A program made the position numbers and the translations under genes. Source: Flavobacteriaceae bacterium (GTDB lineage: Bacteria; Bacteroidota; Bacteroidia; Flavobacteriales; Flavobacteriaceae). From it: DNA of 36,073 bases. Shown piece by piece: positions 1-10,204 of the stretch (the stretch's first letter is position 1; every line of letters begins with the position of its first letter). The notes under the pieces were generated by a model that saw only the letters and a list, made by a program, of their open reading frames with translations, made no database searches and was not told where the DNA came from. The stretch covers positions 1 to 36,073 of the forward strand of contig JASJDL010000003.1 in assembly GCA_030065775.1 (NCBI GenBank), read 5' to 3'.

Positions 1-3000
1 CCAATCAGGATCTTCGTAATTTGTTAATCCATCAGCATCGTCATTTCCTGCCGGGTCTGAGGTCAAACACGTAAAGGAAGTAGTAGTTGGTACCGTGACA
101 GAAAATGCCTGAACATCAGAGAAACCAAAATTCGGAAGATTGCTGGATGTAAAAATATTGGTGCCATCAACGTCGATTGCATAACTGGCGAGACCATTCT
201 CGTTCGAGCCAAAACTAGAATTTAGCCCATCACCAAAAGAATCAAAAATGGTAAAAACATAATTTCCGGGAGTATTAACAACAAAGTTTTGTACGATGAT
301 ATCGTCCCCATTGGCATATGTACCACCAGATCCAATGGTATTTGAATTGGGATCAACTAAGGTCCATGTGGTTTCGTTTTCAAAAGTATCTAAATCAATG
401 TTTATTGTAATCGTGGCAGTACCGGTTACAGTTACGATAGGATCCGTTCCACATAGTTCTTGTGCATCAGTGATTCCATCATTGTCATCATCTAGATCAT
501 CAATATCCAAAATTCCATCAGCGTCCTGGTCGCCTACTATTATTGGTGAAGTACTAACGCTGTCCTGATCGTCCTCCGTTGGGTCATTATTATTTGGAGT
601 AGAATCAGGGTCAGGATTATTACTTGCAGTCGTTTCGGCTGTATTACCATATGAGCCACTCGCATTAACGGTAGCCGTTATTTGTAAGGTAATAGCAACT
701 CCACTGTTCAATGTTCCAATGTTCCAAACTCCTGTTCCGGAGTTATACGAACCGCCACTGTCGTCACTTACATACGTATATCCTGAAGGTAACTGGTCGG
801 TAATCTGAAGCCCTGTAGCATTGCTTGGTCCGTTATTGGTAACAGTGATTGAAAAAATGACATTATTCCCGGCTGCCGGTGCACTGTCATTTACCGATTT
901 CAATACACTTATATCGGCATTATCATTTACAGCATCTCTAAAATCAACATCTCCGCCGCTTGAAACATCGCTATCTATATCGGGTAAGATGACCGCCCCA
1001 GATAAAGGGTCGTCAATCGTTCCACCAGGGTCCGTGCCATCTGTTGTTGCATCAGTTGCATCGTCTAAACCATCACCATCACTATCGGCTCCAGTTAACG
1101 TAATATTTGCTTCAGCGGTATCATTGCCACCTTCGTTATCACTATCTGTATCTAAATAATCCGGATTATCGGCCAAATCTGTATTCACAGGATTTAGGCC
1201 ATTAGGATAGGCCGAGTCAACACCATTAAAAGTAAATACAGCATTTGGTGCTATGTAACCTAGCGTAGTTTGGGCTTCTACATTATCTGGAACTCCATCG
1301 CCATCAGAATCTAAATCTAAGAAATTCGCTATCGTATCACTATCATCTGCACTTTCTGCTACCGTGTAAGCCAATAGGCCGCTTTCCGGAGCAGTTTCTA
1401 CCGTGTCAAATACGCCATTAGCACCTACAGAAGCGGGCACAGTAGACCCATCAATAATTCCATCGTTGTCACTGTCATTGACTCCCGCTACATTAATGGC
1501 ACCGGATTCAACAATATCAAAAATTCCATCATTGTCAGAATCAAGGTCTAAACTATTTATAACGCCATCACCATCAGCATCTAGGGTCGTACATACACCA
1601 TTACTATTTAATGTACAAAAGTCTGGATCGCGATAATTTAATATTCCGTCGCCATCAGTATCTTCATTAGGGTCTCCAGCTAAACATGTGAAAGGATTAT
1701 TATTCGTTGCTACCACAAATCCGGTAGTTTCTGACGCGCCAAAACTACCTCCACTGGCTACAGATGCTCCATTCAGAAATACGTTATACGAGCCATTGCC
1801 AAAGGTACAACAGATTCCGTTGCTCCCACTATCGGATATAGTAAATGAGAAAGCTCCCGTTAAAGGTGTTGAGATGGGAACCGTAATTAAAGTAGATGGT
1901 TGCCCTGTATAAGGCCCTCCGCTTGCAACAACACCCGACGGACCGTTAAGAACCCATGTCGTTTCATTGGGCAGGGCATCTGTAAAAATGCGTACAACGA
2001 TATTGGAAGGAACCGTATTTATTGCCGGATCTGTCCCACATAATTCTTGTGTATCAGTAATACCATCATTGTCATCATCAAGATCTTCATTATCAAGAAT
2101 TCCATCGCCGTCACTGTCACCAGAGAAGAAAATGTCTCTGAAATCGACATCTCCTCCTGTTGTTGCATCAAAATCTTCATCGGGGAATATTACAGCTCCA
2201 CTTAGTACATTATCAACCGTTCCTCCAGGGTCGGAATAGTCGGCTGTCGCGTCGACATTGTCATCTAATCCGTCGCCATCCGCATCATTATTAGCGAGTG
2301 TCAGTCCTGCCTCGGCAGTATCATCACCGCCATCATTATCACTATTCGTATCCAGATAATCCGGGTTATCAGTGCCTTCGGTGTTCACCGGAGTAAGCCC
2401 CTCGCCTGATCCAGGTGTGGTCTCATATGCGTCATCCAAACCGTTACCGTCCGAATCAATATTACTAGGTGCGATATAACCGGTTGTTGTTTGGGCTTCT
2501 ACGTTATCAGGAATTCCATCATTATCAGAATCTAAGTCCAAACTGTTAATGACACCGTCAATATCACTATCACCTACGCCTTCAATAGTATCGATAATTC
2601 CATCATTGTCATCGTCAATGTCAGTCTCGTTATAAATACCATCGTTGTCGGTATCTACTAAACACGTTGGAAAAAAAACCACTTGTTGGGTGAAATTGAA
2701 TCCTTGGGTTGCACCGCAACCGATAGTCAAATTCGAGAATATAGCATTCCCGCTTCCTGTAACGGCATCTGGATTCGTGATTCTGACCAATGTCGTAGAA
2801 CCAGATCGGGAGGCGTATAAATTACCATCCGGTCCTAGCTGAACACCAGAATATGAACTAGAGCTTACCAATGATGAAGTATTGCTACCCAATACATGCA
2901 CACGCAAATTGTCAAACCAACCAACAGCCTGGCCATCAGATTGACTTGTATTATTAAAATCATGTGCATAAAATAATCTGCTACCATCTGGTGAAAATTC

Positions 3001-3903
3001 TACGCTATACCCTGTAAACGTATTTACCGTGGTGGTTAAAGGTACTTGCGTCCAGGTTCCTATAGCTCCGGTTGTGGCATTAAAATCCGCATAAAAAATA
3101 CCTCCATTCGATGTACTGCCTCCACCTTCAATTGCTATGGCTATCCGATCATTTTGTTGTGAAAATCGAATTGTTGCTCTTTCGCCCCTACGAGGTAAAT
3201 TTATAGGTAGCGAGACACTAACATCTGGATTGTCGGCTCTTGCCGCTGAAAGTAAATTCGATGAATCTACTCGCCAAAGTTCAATTGATGCCGCACAATT
3301 TGTCGTACATGAGCCATCGTCATTTGCAATACTTGCTACCCAAGCACCACATAAGGCTCCATTATTTGTACCATATAAAGCCTCGGTAGTATTATTGTGC
3401 AGTACATTATTGCTGCTTATTACGGTTTGGCTGGGAATATCGACTATGGAGTAATAGACTGTACCTTGTCGGTCTTCATCTCTGCCATCTCCATGTAGAA
3501 TATAAACCTGATCCAGATTTGACCCGGGTACCGGCATCACAACGGCCATTTGGGTTCTGGTAGGATTTGTATTTATAAGGTTACCGTTAGTATATAGTGC
3601 CCCGGTGTTATCTCTAACAGTTCCGTCATCAACATAAAATAATAAATTTCCAGTAACAGGGTCACTCCATGCTGAAGTCGCTTCAAAAGCTCCATCAGAG
3701 GTGAGGCCACACGAAATAGTGGGAGGGTTAGTTCTAAAGTCCATTAAATAGCCCCTTCCATTCCACCAATGTGCATCAAAGGTCTGTGCTATCACCGACG
3801 CAGTAAATAGCATAAAAAACACCAGTAAAGTTACACGCACTTTATTGTTAAGGCTACTCAAGGTTAGTTTATAATTTGGTTTACCGAGTACTGTTTTTAT
3901 CAT
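1..3903 (-). CDS. Giant secreted calcium-binding (TSP3-like/DUF11) surface protein, 3' end outside window
   Basis: The minus-strand frame is open from ATG at 3903 to the left edge, giving 1301 codons with no stop. Residues 1-39 look like a signal peptide with a hydrophobic core near 24-38 and cleavage after SVIA. Residues 40 to about 410 read like a beta-rich, propeller-type region. From about 415 onward come arrays of acidic DxDxDGxxD repeats, the calcium-binding pattern of thrombospondin type 3 repeats. Two copies of a beta-sandwich domain (about 623-735 and 1162-1272) each follow a DDDNDGITD-x-QELCGTDP segment. One DUF11-type repeat lies at about 997-1085. Proteins of this type in Flavobacteria are usually very large, exported by the type IX system and attached to the surface. 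The sorting domain would lie beyond the left edge, so this part is inference. Adhesion or matrix function is likely but unproven. Confidence 0.85.
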   Translation of the reverse strand, partial: MIKTVLGKPNYKLTLSSLNNKVRVTLLVFFMLFTASVIAQTFDAHWWNGRGYLMDFRTNPPTISCGLTSDGAFEATSAWSDPVTGNLLFYVDDGTVRDNTGALYTNGNLINTNPTRTQMAVVMPVPGSNLDQVYILHGDGRDEDRQGTVYYSIVDIPSQTVISSNNVLHNNTTEALYGTNNGALCGAWVASIANDDGSCTTNCAASIELWRVDSSNLLSAARADNPDVSVSLPINLPRRGERATIRFSQQNDRIAIAIEGGGSTSNGGIFYADFNATTGAIGTWTQVPLTTTVNTFTGYSVEFSPDGSRLFYAHDFNNTSQSDGQAVGWFDNLRVHVLGSNTSSLVSSSSYSGVQLGPDGNLYASRSGSTTLVRITNPDAVTGSGNAIFSNLTIGCGATQGFNFTQQVVFFPTCLVDTDNDGIYNETDIDDDNDGIIDTIEGVGDSDIDGVINSLDLDSDNDGIPDNVEAQTTTGYIAPSNIDSDGNGLDDAYETTPGSGEGLTPVNTEGTDNPDYLDTNSDNDGGDDTAEAGLTLANNDADGDGLDDNVDATADYSDPGGTVDNVLSGAVIFPDEDFDATTGGDVDFRDIFFSGDSDGDGILDNEDLDDDNDGITDTQELCGTDPAINTVPSNIVVRIFTDALPNETTWVLNGPSGVVASGGPYTGQPSTLITVPISTPLTGAFSFTISDSGSNGICCTFGNGSYNVFLNGASVASGGSFGASETTGFVVATNNNPFTCLAGDPNEDTDGDGILNYRDPDFCTLNSNGVCTTLDADGDGVINSLDLDSDNDGIFDIVESGAINVAGVNDSDNDGIIDGSTVPASVGANGVFDTVETAPESGLLAYTVAESADDSDTIANFLDLDSDGDGVPDNVEAQTTLGYIAPNAVFTFNGVDSAYPNGLNPVNTDLADNPDYLDTDSDNEGGNDTAEANITLTGADSDGDGLDDATDATTDGTDPGGTIDDPLSGAVILPDIDSDVSSGGDVDFRDAVNDNADISVLKSVNDSAPAAGNNVIFSITVTNNGPSNATGLQITDQLPSGYTYVSDDSGGSYNSGTGVWNIGTLNSGVAITLQITATVNASGSYGNTAETTASNNPDPDSTPNNNDPTEDDQDSVSTSPIIVGDQDADGILDIDDLDDDNDGITDAQELCGTDPIVTVTGTATITINIDLDTFENETTWTLVDPNSNTIGSGGTYANGDDIIVQNFVVNTPGNYVFTIFDSFGDGLNSSFGSNENGLASYAIDVDGTNIFTSSNLPNFGFSDVQAFSVTVPTTTSFTCLTSDPAGNDDADGLTNYEDPDW

Positions 3904-4014
3904 ACGCCGCTTAGCAATGTTAAACCCCTTCGTTTCTAAAAATCATACCTCGTAATTTCTTTTTCTTTTCTAAATAGCCTCCTAACTAAATAGAACACCC
4001 TTAAAACCAAAATT

Positions 4015-4050
4015 CCTACTATCCACTAATTGACATCAATGAATAGTAGG
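4015..4050. repeat. Inverted repeat CCTACTAT/ATAGTAGG
   Basis: The perfect 8-bp arms lie at 4015-4022 and 4043-4050 and are separated by 20 nt. If the surface-protein promoter is near 4158-4165, the structure falls in its 5' untranslated region. No T-run adjoins it in the sense needed for a clear terminator, so the role is unknown. Confidence 0.4.
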
Positions 4051-4157
4051 TATAAGTATTGCAATATCTTTCAGAGAAAACACCCTTTTTTCTAAATTCA
4101 TAAATCGTTATAGCCTCATGAGCCCGACTATACTAATCTGTTCTTACTTAAATTACA

Positions 4158-4165
4158 CAAATATA
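4158..4165 (-). promoter_or_regulatory. Candidate -7 box (TATATTTG) for the surface-protein gene
   Basis: On the minus strand this reads TATATTTG and matches the Bacteroidetes -7 consensus TAnnTTTG. It would give a leader of about 250 nt before the ATG at 3903. I found no TTG at the expected -33 distance, so support is partial. Confidence 0.35.
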
Positions 4166-4374
4166 TATGCTAGGCTTTTTCCTGTTAACATTATGTTAAT
4201 AACCTAAAACATTTGTTAATAATTTGTTTGTTACTTTATAATTACTCTAAATAACCCGCTTTCAATCAGCCTATTGCAGAAACACAAGGTAACGATCACT
4301 TCTTTATAAACGAATGGTAAAAATAATTAGTATAAACCATTGAAATACCTCTATTTACGACAAGTATCAATTTC

Positions 4375-4407
4375 ATATCGTTGAATCAACAAAATATATC
4401 GTTGAAT
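4375..4407 (+). promoter_or_regulatory. 12-bp direct repeat pair upstream of sufA
   Basis: ATATCGTTGAAT occurs at 4375-4386 and again at 4396-4407, a 21-bp period or two helical turns. The first copy overlaps the palindrome GTTGA-A-TCAAC at 4380-4390. The pair lies about 80-110 bp upstream of the proposed suf -7 box, a position suited to a regulator binding one face of the DNA. The regulator is unknown; an Fe-S or iron-responsive factor is a guess from the context. Confidence 0.4.
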
Positions 4408-4487
4408 GGTAATTTGTCAATAATGGTCTTATTTTAAGCACACAAAACAATTACTAGCTAAAGATTTTCTATTTGCGCTATTTAATG

Positions 4488-4495
4488 TAAATTTG
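4488..4495 (+). promoter_or_regulatory. -7 box (TAAATTTG) of the suf operon
   Basis: TAAATTTG matches TAnnTTTG exactly and lies 29 bp before the sufA ATG, leaving a leader of about 20 nt. A TTG at the usual -33 spacing is not evident, which may mean that an activator is needed. Confidence 0.5.
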
Positions 4496-4524
4496 CAATC
4501 CGTTATTTAGAATAATTAAAAATT

Positions 4525-4854
4525 ATGATCCAAGTATCTGATATAGCTAAAAATAAGGTGATTGAACTCATGCGAGAAGATGGTTATGATGCTACCACTG
4601 ATTTTGTACGTGTGGGAGTGAAAAGCGGTGGTTGTTCTGGTTTATCATATGAACTGAATTTTGATAGAAGTAAAACAGAAACTGATAAAGTTTTTGAAGA
4701 CAATAACATTAAGATCATCGTAGATAAAAAAAGCTTTTTATATTTAGTGGGCACTACATTAGAATATTCTGGAGGCCTTAATGGAAAGGGCTTTGTTTTC
4801 AATAACCCTAACGCCAATAGAACTTGTGGTTGCGGCGAGAGTTTCGCACTTTAA
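4525..4854 (+). CDS. sufA: A-type Fe-S cluster carrier/scaffold protein (SufA/IscA/ErpA family)
   Basis: This 109-residue protein has the HesB/IscA family size and its three conserved cysteines: C37 in GGCSGLSY, and C101 and C103 in the C-terminal CGCGESF. A-type proteins receive nascent clusters from SufBCD and pass them to apo-enzymes in the cytosol. It is the first gene of the suf operon, 11 bp ahead of sufB, with its own -7 box 29 bp upstream. The name sufA rests on context; sequence alone cannot separate it from IscA or ErpA. Confidence 0.93.
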   Translation: MIQVSDIAKNKVIELMREDGYDATTDFVRVGVKSGGCSGLSYELNFDRSKTETDKVFEDNNIKIIVDKKSFLYLVGTTLEYSGGLNGKGFVFNNPNANRTCGCGESFAL

Positions 4855-4865
4855 ATTTTTAAGAG

Positions 4866-6314
4866 ATGAGTAAGTATACCGAGGATGATTTAAAGAAAGA
4901 ACTCGAGACCAAGGAGTACGAGTACGGATTCTACACAGAGATAGAGGCTGATAAGTTTCCAGTAGGTTTAAATGAAGATATTGTTCGCGCCATTTCAGAA
5001 AAGAAAAATGAACCCGAATGGATGACCGAATGGCGATTGGATGCCTTTAAGATATGGCAAGAAATGAAGGAACCAGATTGGGCCAATGTGACCTATCAAA
5101 AACCAGATTTTCAAAATATCTCCTATTACTCAGCGCCAAAGAAAAAACCCGAACTCGAAAGTTTGGATCAGGTAGATCCAGAATTACTCAAAACATTTGA
5201 GAAACTAGGCATCTCTATTGAAGAGCAAAAACGACTTTCTGGTGTCGCTGTTGATATCGTAATGGATTCTGTTTCTGTGGCCACAACATTTAAAGAAACA
5301 TTGGCCGAAAAAGGCATAATTTTTTGTCCTATTTCAGAAGCGATCCAAGAGCATCCAGAATTGGTCAAAAAATACATAGGTTCGGTAGTGCCTAAGACAG
5401 ACAATTTCTATGCCGCTCTAAACAGTGCTGTGTTCAGTGACGGCTCTTTCTGCTACATCCCAAAGGGTGTAAAATGCCCTATGGAACTTTCTACTTATTT
5501 CCGTATCAATGAAGGTGGAACAGGTCAGTTCGAACGTACCTTGGTGATCGCCGATGAAAGTAGTTATGTCAGTTACCTGGAAGGTTGCACTGCTCCACAA
5601 CGTGATGAAAATCAACTTCATGCTGCCGTGGTAGAATTGATCGCACTTGATGACGCCGAGATCAAATACTCTACTGTTCAAAATTGGTTCCCTGGTGATA
5701 AGGAGGGAAAAGGTGGAGTTTTTAACTTCGTCACCAAGCGAGGACTCTGTGAAACCAATGCCAAAATTTCTTGGACACAAGTAGAAACCGGTTCAGCTAT
5801 TACCTGGAAATACCCAAGCTGTATTCTAAAAGGCAATAATTCCATTGGCGAATTTTACTCTATTGCCGTTACCAACAACTTTCAGCAGGCGGATACTGGA
5901 ACAAAAATGATTCACCTAGGTAAAAATACCAAATCCACCATCATCTCTAAAGGAATTTCAGCGGGTAAATCACAAAACTCGTACCGAGGACTGGTACAAA
6001 TAAGCCCACGTGCAAAACATGCGAGAAATTTCTCTCAATGTGACTCCTTATTAATGGGCAATGAATGCGGTGCGCATACATTCCCATACATTGAAGCAAA
6101 AAATAAAAGTGCGCAAATAGAACATGAAGCGACAACATCTAAAATTGGCGAAGATCAATTGTTTTATTGCAACCAAAGAGGTATTGATACCGATAAAGCG
6201 ATTGCCTTAATTGTTAATGGGTTCAGTAAAGAAGTATTGAATAAACTTCCAATGGAATTTGCCGTAGAAGCACAAAAATTATTAGAAATCAGCCTTGAGG
6301 GCTCAGTAGGATAG
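4866..6314 (+). CDS. sufB: Fe-S cluster assembly scaffold protein SufB
   Basis: This 482-residue cytosolic protein is of normal SufB length. It has the hallmark C-terminal block with [21 protein letters not shown] followed by [22 protein letters not shown], which forms the beta-helix core and the SufD-contact end. SufB is the scaffold on which sulfur from SufS and iron are assembled, in the SufBC2D complex. It sits between sufA and sufC with gaps of 11 and 9 bp, so co-transcription is nearly certain. No unusual substitution was noticed. Confidence 0.97.
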   Translation: MSKYTEDDLKKELETKEYEYGFYTEIEADKFPVGLNEDIVRAISEKKNEPEWMTEWRLDAFKIWQEMKEPDWANVTYQKPDFQNISYYSAPKKKPELESLDQVDPELLKTFEKLGISIEEQKRLSGVAVDIVMDSVSVATTFKETLAEKGIIFCPISEAIQEHPELVKKYIGSVVPKTDNFYAALNSAVFSDGSFCYIPKGVKCPMELSTYFRINEGGTGQFERTLVIADESSYVSYLEGCTAPQRDENQLHAAVVELIALDDAEIKYSTVQNWFPGDKEGKGGVFNFVTKRGLCETNAKISWTQVETGSAITWKYPSCILKGNNSIGEFYSIAVTNNFQQADTGTKMIHLGKNTKSTIISKGISAGKSQNSYRGLVQISPRAKHARNFSQCDSLLMGNECGAHTFPYIEAKNKSAQIEHEATTSKIGEDQLFYCNQRGIDTDKAIALIVNGFSKEVLNKLPMEFAVEAQKLLEISLEGSVG

Positions 6315-6323
6315 AATTAGCAT

Positions 6324-7061
6324 ATGTTAGAAATAAAGAATTTACACGCAAGTATAGAAGATAAAGACATTCTAAAAGGAATCAACCTCAGCGTAAAACC
6401 GGGCGAGGTACATGCCATAATGGGGCCCAACGGATCTGGTAAGAGTACGTTGTCGTCCGTCATTGCCGGAAGAGAAGATTATGAAGTTACTAAAGGAGAA
6501 ATTGTCTTAAATGGTGAAGACCTGGAAGATTTAGCACCCGATGAAAGAGCGCATAAAGGTATTTTTATGTCATTTCAGTATCCTGTTGAAATTCCTGGGG
6601 TTACGGTCACCAATTTTATCAAAACGGCGATCAACGAAACACGTAAAGCCAATGGTCTGGAGGAGCTTCCTGCCAAAGACATGCTAAAGAAAATCAGAGC
6701 TACTGCAGAATTACTGGAGATTGATAGAAAATTCTTATCTCGCTCATTAAATGAAGGTTTTTCAGGAGGTGAAAAGAAACGGAATGAGATTTTTCAAATG
6801 GCAATGTTAGAACCAAAATTAGCCATTCTGGACGAAACGGATTCAGGTTTAGACATTGATGCGTTAAAGGTTGTGGCCAATGGGGTGAATAAATTGAAAA
6901 GTGAAGATAATGCAGTAGTGCTGATTACGCATTATCAGCGATTGCTTGAGTATATTGTGCCAGATTACGTACATGTATTGCATGACGGTAAAATCGTAAA
7001 ATCCGGTGGTGCCGAACTGGCCTTGGAATTGGAGGAAAAAGGATATGATTGGGTAAAGTAA
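6324..7061 (+). CDS. sufC: Fe-S assembly ATPase SufC
   Basis: This 245-residue ABC-type ATPase has no membrane segment. Walker A is GPNGSGKST at residues 34-42. The signature region is the SufC-specific FSGGEKKR at 146-153 rather than the usual LSGGQ. Walker B ends in D170-E171 (LAILDET), followed by the D-loop SGLDIDAL. SufC drives conformational change in the SufBC2D scaffold. It is the third gene of the suf operon, 6 bp ahead of sufD. Confidence 0.97.
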   Translation: MLEIKNLHASIEDKDILKGINLSVKPGEVHAIMGPNGSGKSTLSSVIAGREDYEVTKGEIVLNGEDLEDLAPDERAHKGIFMSFQYPVEIPGVTVTNFIKTAINETRKANGLEELPAKDMLKKIRATAELLEIDRKFLSRSLNEGFSGGEKKRNEIFQMAMLEPKLAILDETDSGLDIDALKVVANGVNKLKSEDNAVVLITHYQRLLEYIVPDYVHVLHDGKIVKSGGAELALELEEKGYDWVK

Positions 7062-7067
7062 TTCGAC

Positions 7068-8390
7068 ATGGATTTAAAAGAAAAATTAGAAGCATCTTTT
7101 TTAGCTTTTGAAAATAAAGTAAGTACCGATATTGATAGTGCTGTCCATGATATTCGCTCAGCAGCATTCACGTATTTCGAGCAGAATGGATTTCCAACCA
7201 GACGTGATGAGGAATGGAAATATACCTCGCTAAAACCGTTACTAAAGCACGACTACAATGTGTTTCCTGAGGCTGAAACTGCGCTCGAATATGCCGCTGT
7301 TAAAAAATACTTTTTACATGAAATTGAATCATATAAAATTGTTTTTATTGATGGCGTCTACAGTTCTTTTTTATCTGAAACCACTCACGACGGATATGAT
7401 GTCTGCCTGCTTTCAGCTGCTTTAAAAAGACCAAAATACAAAATGGTCATTGACCATTATTTTAACACTATTGCCTCAAAAACGGATAGTGTAACCTCTT
7501 TAAATACAGCGTTTTCTAAAGAAGGAGCCTATATTCATATACCAAAAAATACGGTATTGCCAAAGCCGGTTCAAATCCTACATTTTTCAACAGGAAATGA
7601 AGCAAACTTACTTTTACAACCACGTAATTTGATAGTTGTCGGTGAAAATTCGCATGTGCAGATCATAGAACGTCATCAAAGTTTGAGCAAAAATGTGGTT
7701 TTGACCAATTCTGTAACCGAGATTTTTACAAATAAACGTGCTATTGTTGATTATTACAAAATTCAGAATGACAATAGGGCTGCTTCCCTGATTGATAACA
7801 CCTACATCAAACAACAGCAAAACAGTATTGCCTCGGTAAATACGTTCTCAGTTGGAGGAAATATAACCCGTAATAATTTAGAATTTCATCAAGAAGGTGA
7901 GCATTGTACTTCAAACCTCAATGGTATTACTATAATTGGTGAAAAACAGCATGTTGACAATCATACTTTAGTACATCATAAGTTTCCGAATTGTGAGAGT
8001 AATGAGTTGTACAAAGGAATGTATGCCGATAGATCAACAGGTGTCTTTAATGGAAAGGTAATTGTTGACAAAGAAGCGCAAAAGATCAATGCCTTTCAGC
8101 AGAACAATAATATTTTGATGGATGATGGCGCTACCATCAATTCAAAACCTCAACTGGAAATTTTTGCCGATGATGTAAAATGCTCACACGGTTGTACGAT
8201 CGGCCAACTTGATGAGGACGCTTTATTCTATATGCGTTCACGCGGAATTCCTAAAAAAGAAGCGAAAGGGTTACTTTTATATGCCTTTGCCAATGATGCA
8301 TTGGAAAAAATTAAAATACCTGAGTTAAAAGCAAGGATTACTAAGCTCATAGCTAGTAAATTGGGTGTGGATTTAGGGTTTGATTTATAG
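7068..8390 (+). CDS. sufD: Fe-S cluster assembly protein SufD
   Basis: This 440-residue SufB paralogue has the N-terminal motif PTRRDEEWKYTSLKPL typical of SufD. Its C-terminal half resembles SufB, with DDVKCSHGCTIGQLDEDALFYMRSRGI, including the His and Cys of the SufB-SufD interface. It completes SufBC2D and is needed for iron entry. The gene ends 11 bp from a convergent minus-strand gene with no strong terminator between them, so the rightward suf transcript ends here or runs antisense into its neighbours. Confidence 0.96.
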   Translation: MDLKEKLEASFLAFENKVSTDIDSAVHDIRSAAFTYFEQNGFPTRRDEEWKYTSLKPLLKHDYNVFPEAETALEYAAVKKYFLHEIESYKIVFIDGVYSSFLSETTHDGYDVCLLSAALKRPKYKMVIDHYFNTIASKTDSVTSLNTAFSKEGAYIHIPKNTVLPKPVQILHFSTGNEANLLLQPRNLIVVGENSHVQIIERHQSLSKNVVLTNSVTEIFTNKRAIVDYYKIQNDNRAASLIDNTYIKQQQNSIASVNTFSVGGNITRNNLEFHQEGEHCTSNLNGITIIGEKQHVDNHTLVHHKFPNCESNELYKGMYADRSTGVFNGKVIVDKEAQKINAFQQNNNILMDDGATINSKPQLEIFADDVKCSHGCTIGQLDEDALFYMRSRGIPKKEAKGLLLYAFANDALEKIKIPELKARITKLIASKLGVDLGFDL

Positions 8391-8401
8391 GCAAAAATCA
8401 C

Positions 8402-8779
8402 TCAACCTCTCATCTCTTCAATTAATTTTCTTGCAGTAACGGTATCATAAATGATCTTTAAGTCCGTAATTTTATTTTCACTGTTGAAATAAAGAATATC
8501 AACGACATCAAACTTAACAGTTTTGTTATTCTTTAAAGTCCACTTATAGTTAAAATAGATCGCAAGTTTACTCGAATTGGGTTCATGAAATAGTGTATCA
8601 AGGGTCAACTCTGAGCTTTCTGAATAACTTCGTAACATAGGGTAGAATTCTTTGGCGAGCATTACTCCATAAATCGGCGAATGAACTTTGCCCTGATCTG
8701 CAAATAAATCTATAATTTCAAGAATTTTGTCGGTATTCAAGAACTCAATATACGCAATAGCAACTTCATTTTTTGTCAT
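8402..8779 (-). CDS. NTF2/SnoaL-like small protein
   Basis: This 125-residue protein has the length and alternating helix-then-sheet pattern of SnoaL/NTF2-like cone-fold proteins: N-terminal helices (AIAYIEFLNTDK), then strands such as KLAIYFNYKWTLK and VVDILYFNSENKITDLKIIYD. I chose ATG at 8779; an in-frame GTG at 8803 would add eight residues and lengthen the overlap. With the ATG it overlaps the end of the upstream serine hydrolase by 14 bp, so translation is probably coupled. The family includes ketosteroid-isomerase-like enzymes and non-enzymatic binders. No specific function can be assigned. Confidence 0.75.
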   Translation of the reverse strand: MTKNEVAIAYIEFLNTDKILEIIDLFADQGKVHSPIYGVMLAKEFYPMLRSYSESSELTLDTLFHEPNSSKLAIYFNYKWTLKNNKTVKFDVVDILYFNSENKITDLKIIYDTVTARKLIEEMRG

Positions 8780-10103
8780 ATTCGATTGTTTCAATGATAC
8801 CACTTAAAAACTCATTAAAATCGATTTCGCTTAGTCCCATCCTTACGATTACCAATTCTTTAGAAGGAATAACAAATACTCGCTGTCCTTGGTAACCATT
8901 AAAAGAATATAAATCCTGCGGTGCGTCTGGATAATGGCCCCCTGCATTTAACCATATTTGAGCCCCATAACGACCATTTGATGTATTCGTGGGTGATGTT
9001 GCATAGTTCACCCAAGATGCATCAAAAATTTGTGTGCCATTCCAATTTCCTTTATGTAGATAAAGTAAGCCAAACTTTGCCCAGTCTCTTGGTGTGGCCC
9101 AACCATATGATGATCCTACAAAGTTTCCTTTTAAATCAGCTTCTATCGTCATTGAATGCATTCCGATCTTGTCGATCAAATCACTGTACCAATAGTCCAA
9201 ATACTCTTGATGCGAGTCAAAATAAGAACGTGAAATATTGGATAGTAAATTTGTTGTACCCGATGAATAATTCCAGGTTTCATTAGGCTTACCAACAAAC
9301 TGTTTATGCTCTTGAACCTCACCCATATTTTCAGACAGGAAAAGCATTTTTGTTACATCTGAAATATTATTGTAATCCTCAACCCATTCCAAACCACTGT
9401 TCATTTGTAATAAATTATGAATGGTAATTTCTGAACGCTCATCATTGTTCCATGATTCGATTGGAGCCTTGTCCTGAACTCTCAATTTTCCTTGACTTTG
9501 CAAAATGCCTATAATGGTTCCGGTGATACTCTTTGTCATTGACCATCCCAGCATTTTTGAGTCTTTATCAAATCCATCTGAATATTTTTCAGCAACAATC
9601 TGATCTTTATGAATGACTAAAATTGCCCGTGTCTTGTATAAACTTTCGAAAGATCTATTCACTGCCCTATCTAATGCATTGTAATCTACGTTCTGAAATG
9701 TCGTGTCCTTTTGAGATAAATCCCCGTAAGGGTAGGGTAAATTTGTAGTGGTTTTAGTCCTTTTAGGGCTTAAAAAACTGGTGCTTTCATCATAATTTTC
9801 GGTAATTAAAACGCTACCCAGACCCTTTCTGTAAATAGCTTTTCTGGTCAACAATCCATAAACTGAAGCTGTCGCAGATTTTGCTTCACCATCAACCTCA
9901 TCAGAAGCCAGGTTTACTGGAGGGAAATTATTATCATTTGTGTCTGTAAATTCAAAACTTCGGCCTGCCAAAAAAACAGAAGAACTCATATTCTTAGCAG
10001 AATAGCCTGCCAAAATATTTAAGCGAGGATATTGATGGTAAACCACGTAAATAAGTGCTAAAACAATCACTACTAAAACTAATTTCAGAACTTTCTTGCT
10101 CAT
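8766..10103 (-). CDS. Membrane-anchored serine hydrolase, beta-lactamase/PBP4 family
   Basis: This 445-residue protein has one N-terminal membrane segment (about residues 5-22), so it is probably anchored with the catalytic domain in the periplasm. The class C beta-lactamase fold is shown by the SxxK motif S188-M-T-K191 (GWSMTKS), the Y279-S-S motif (WNYSSGT), and the late IPSKELVIVRMG strand. Related proteins are esterases, D-aminopeptidases or peptidases and seldom true beta-lactamases, so the substrate is unknown. It is divergent from sufS, with a -7 box at 10131-10138, and forms a two-gene unit with the NTF2-like gene. The pair sits between sufD and sufS in the opposite orientation. Confidence 0.85.
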   Translation of the reverse strand: MSKKVLKLVLVVIVLALIYVVYHQYPRLNILAGYSAKNMSSSVFLAGRSFEFTDTNDNNFPPVNLASDEVDGEAKSATASVYGLLTRKAIYRKGLGSVLITENYDESTSFLSPKRTKTTTNLPYPYGDLSQKDTTFQNVDYNALDRAVNRSFESLYKTRAILVIHKDQIVAEKYSDGFDKDSKMLGWSMTKSITGTIIGILQSQGKLRVQDKAPIESWNNDERSEITIHNLLQMNSGLEWVEDYNNISDVTKMLFLSENMGEVQEHKQFVGKPNETWNYSSGTTNLLSNISRSYFDSHQEYLDYWYSDLIDKIGMHSMTIEADLKGNFVGSSYGWATPRDWAKFGLLYLHKGNWNGTQIFDASWVNYATSPTNTSNGRYGAQIWLNAGGHYPDAPQDLYSFNGYQGQRVFVIPSKELVIVRMGLSEIDFNEFLSGIIETIEYDKK

Positions 10104-10130
10104 TACTTTAACTTATAATTCCATTGAAAA

Positions 10131-10138
10131 CAAATATA
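10131..10138 (-). promoter_or_regulatory. -7 box (TATATTTG) of the serine hydrolase gene
   Basis: The minus-strand sequence TATATTTG matches TAnnTTTG and lies 27 bp upstream of the ATG at 10103. No TTG is seen at the standard -33 distance. It sits back-to-back with the sufS -7 box in a 101-bp divergent gap. Confidence 0.45.
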
Positions 10139-10169
10139 AATGAATCAGGCGAATTCTAGCTTTGTTTTG

Positions 10170-10177
10170 TAAGTTTG
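10170..10177 (+). promoter_or_regulatory. -7 box (TAAGTTTG) of sufS
   Basis: TAAGTTTG fits TAnnTTTG and lies 27 bp before the sufS ATG. It implies that sufS has a promoter of its own rather than sharing the sufA promoter, as required by the opposing genes in between. Confidence 0.45.
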
Positions 10178-10204
10178 TATTTAGAGTGATTCTAAGAAAG
10201 AACC

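Larger units (their letters stand above)
3904..4524. other. Divergent intergenic region between the surface-protein gene and sufA
   Basis: This 621-bp AT-rich gap separates divergent genes. I see no credible ORF or RNA gene. It holds candidate -7 boxes for both sides, an 8-bp inverted repeat with a 20-nt loop at 4015-4050, and a 12-bp direct repeat pair at 4375-4407. The rest is low-complexity AT-rich sequence. Confidence 0.6.

Noticed and set aside
440-2660. Tandem-repeat look of many ATCATTGTC/CCATC-type words, possibly CRISPR or satellite
   Set aside because: The words have irregular spacing and variable sequence and encode the Asp-rich calcium repeats, so they are coding periodicity rather than a CRISPR array.
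296-3454. Several plus-strand open frames of 65-112 residues across the left part
   Set aside because: They are Ser/Pro-rich mirror images of the DxDxDG-coding minus strand, which is open over the whole stretch with a signal peptide and domain structure.
8780-8803. Longer start (GTG at 8803) for the NTF2-like gene
   Set aside because: It adds eight residues inside the preceding gene; ATG at 8779 gives a family-like start.
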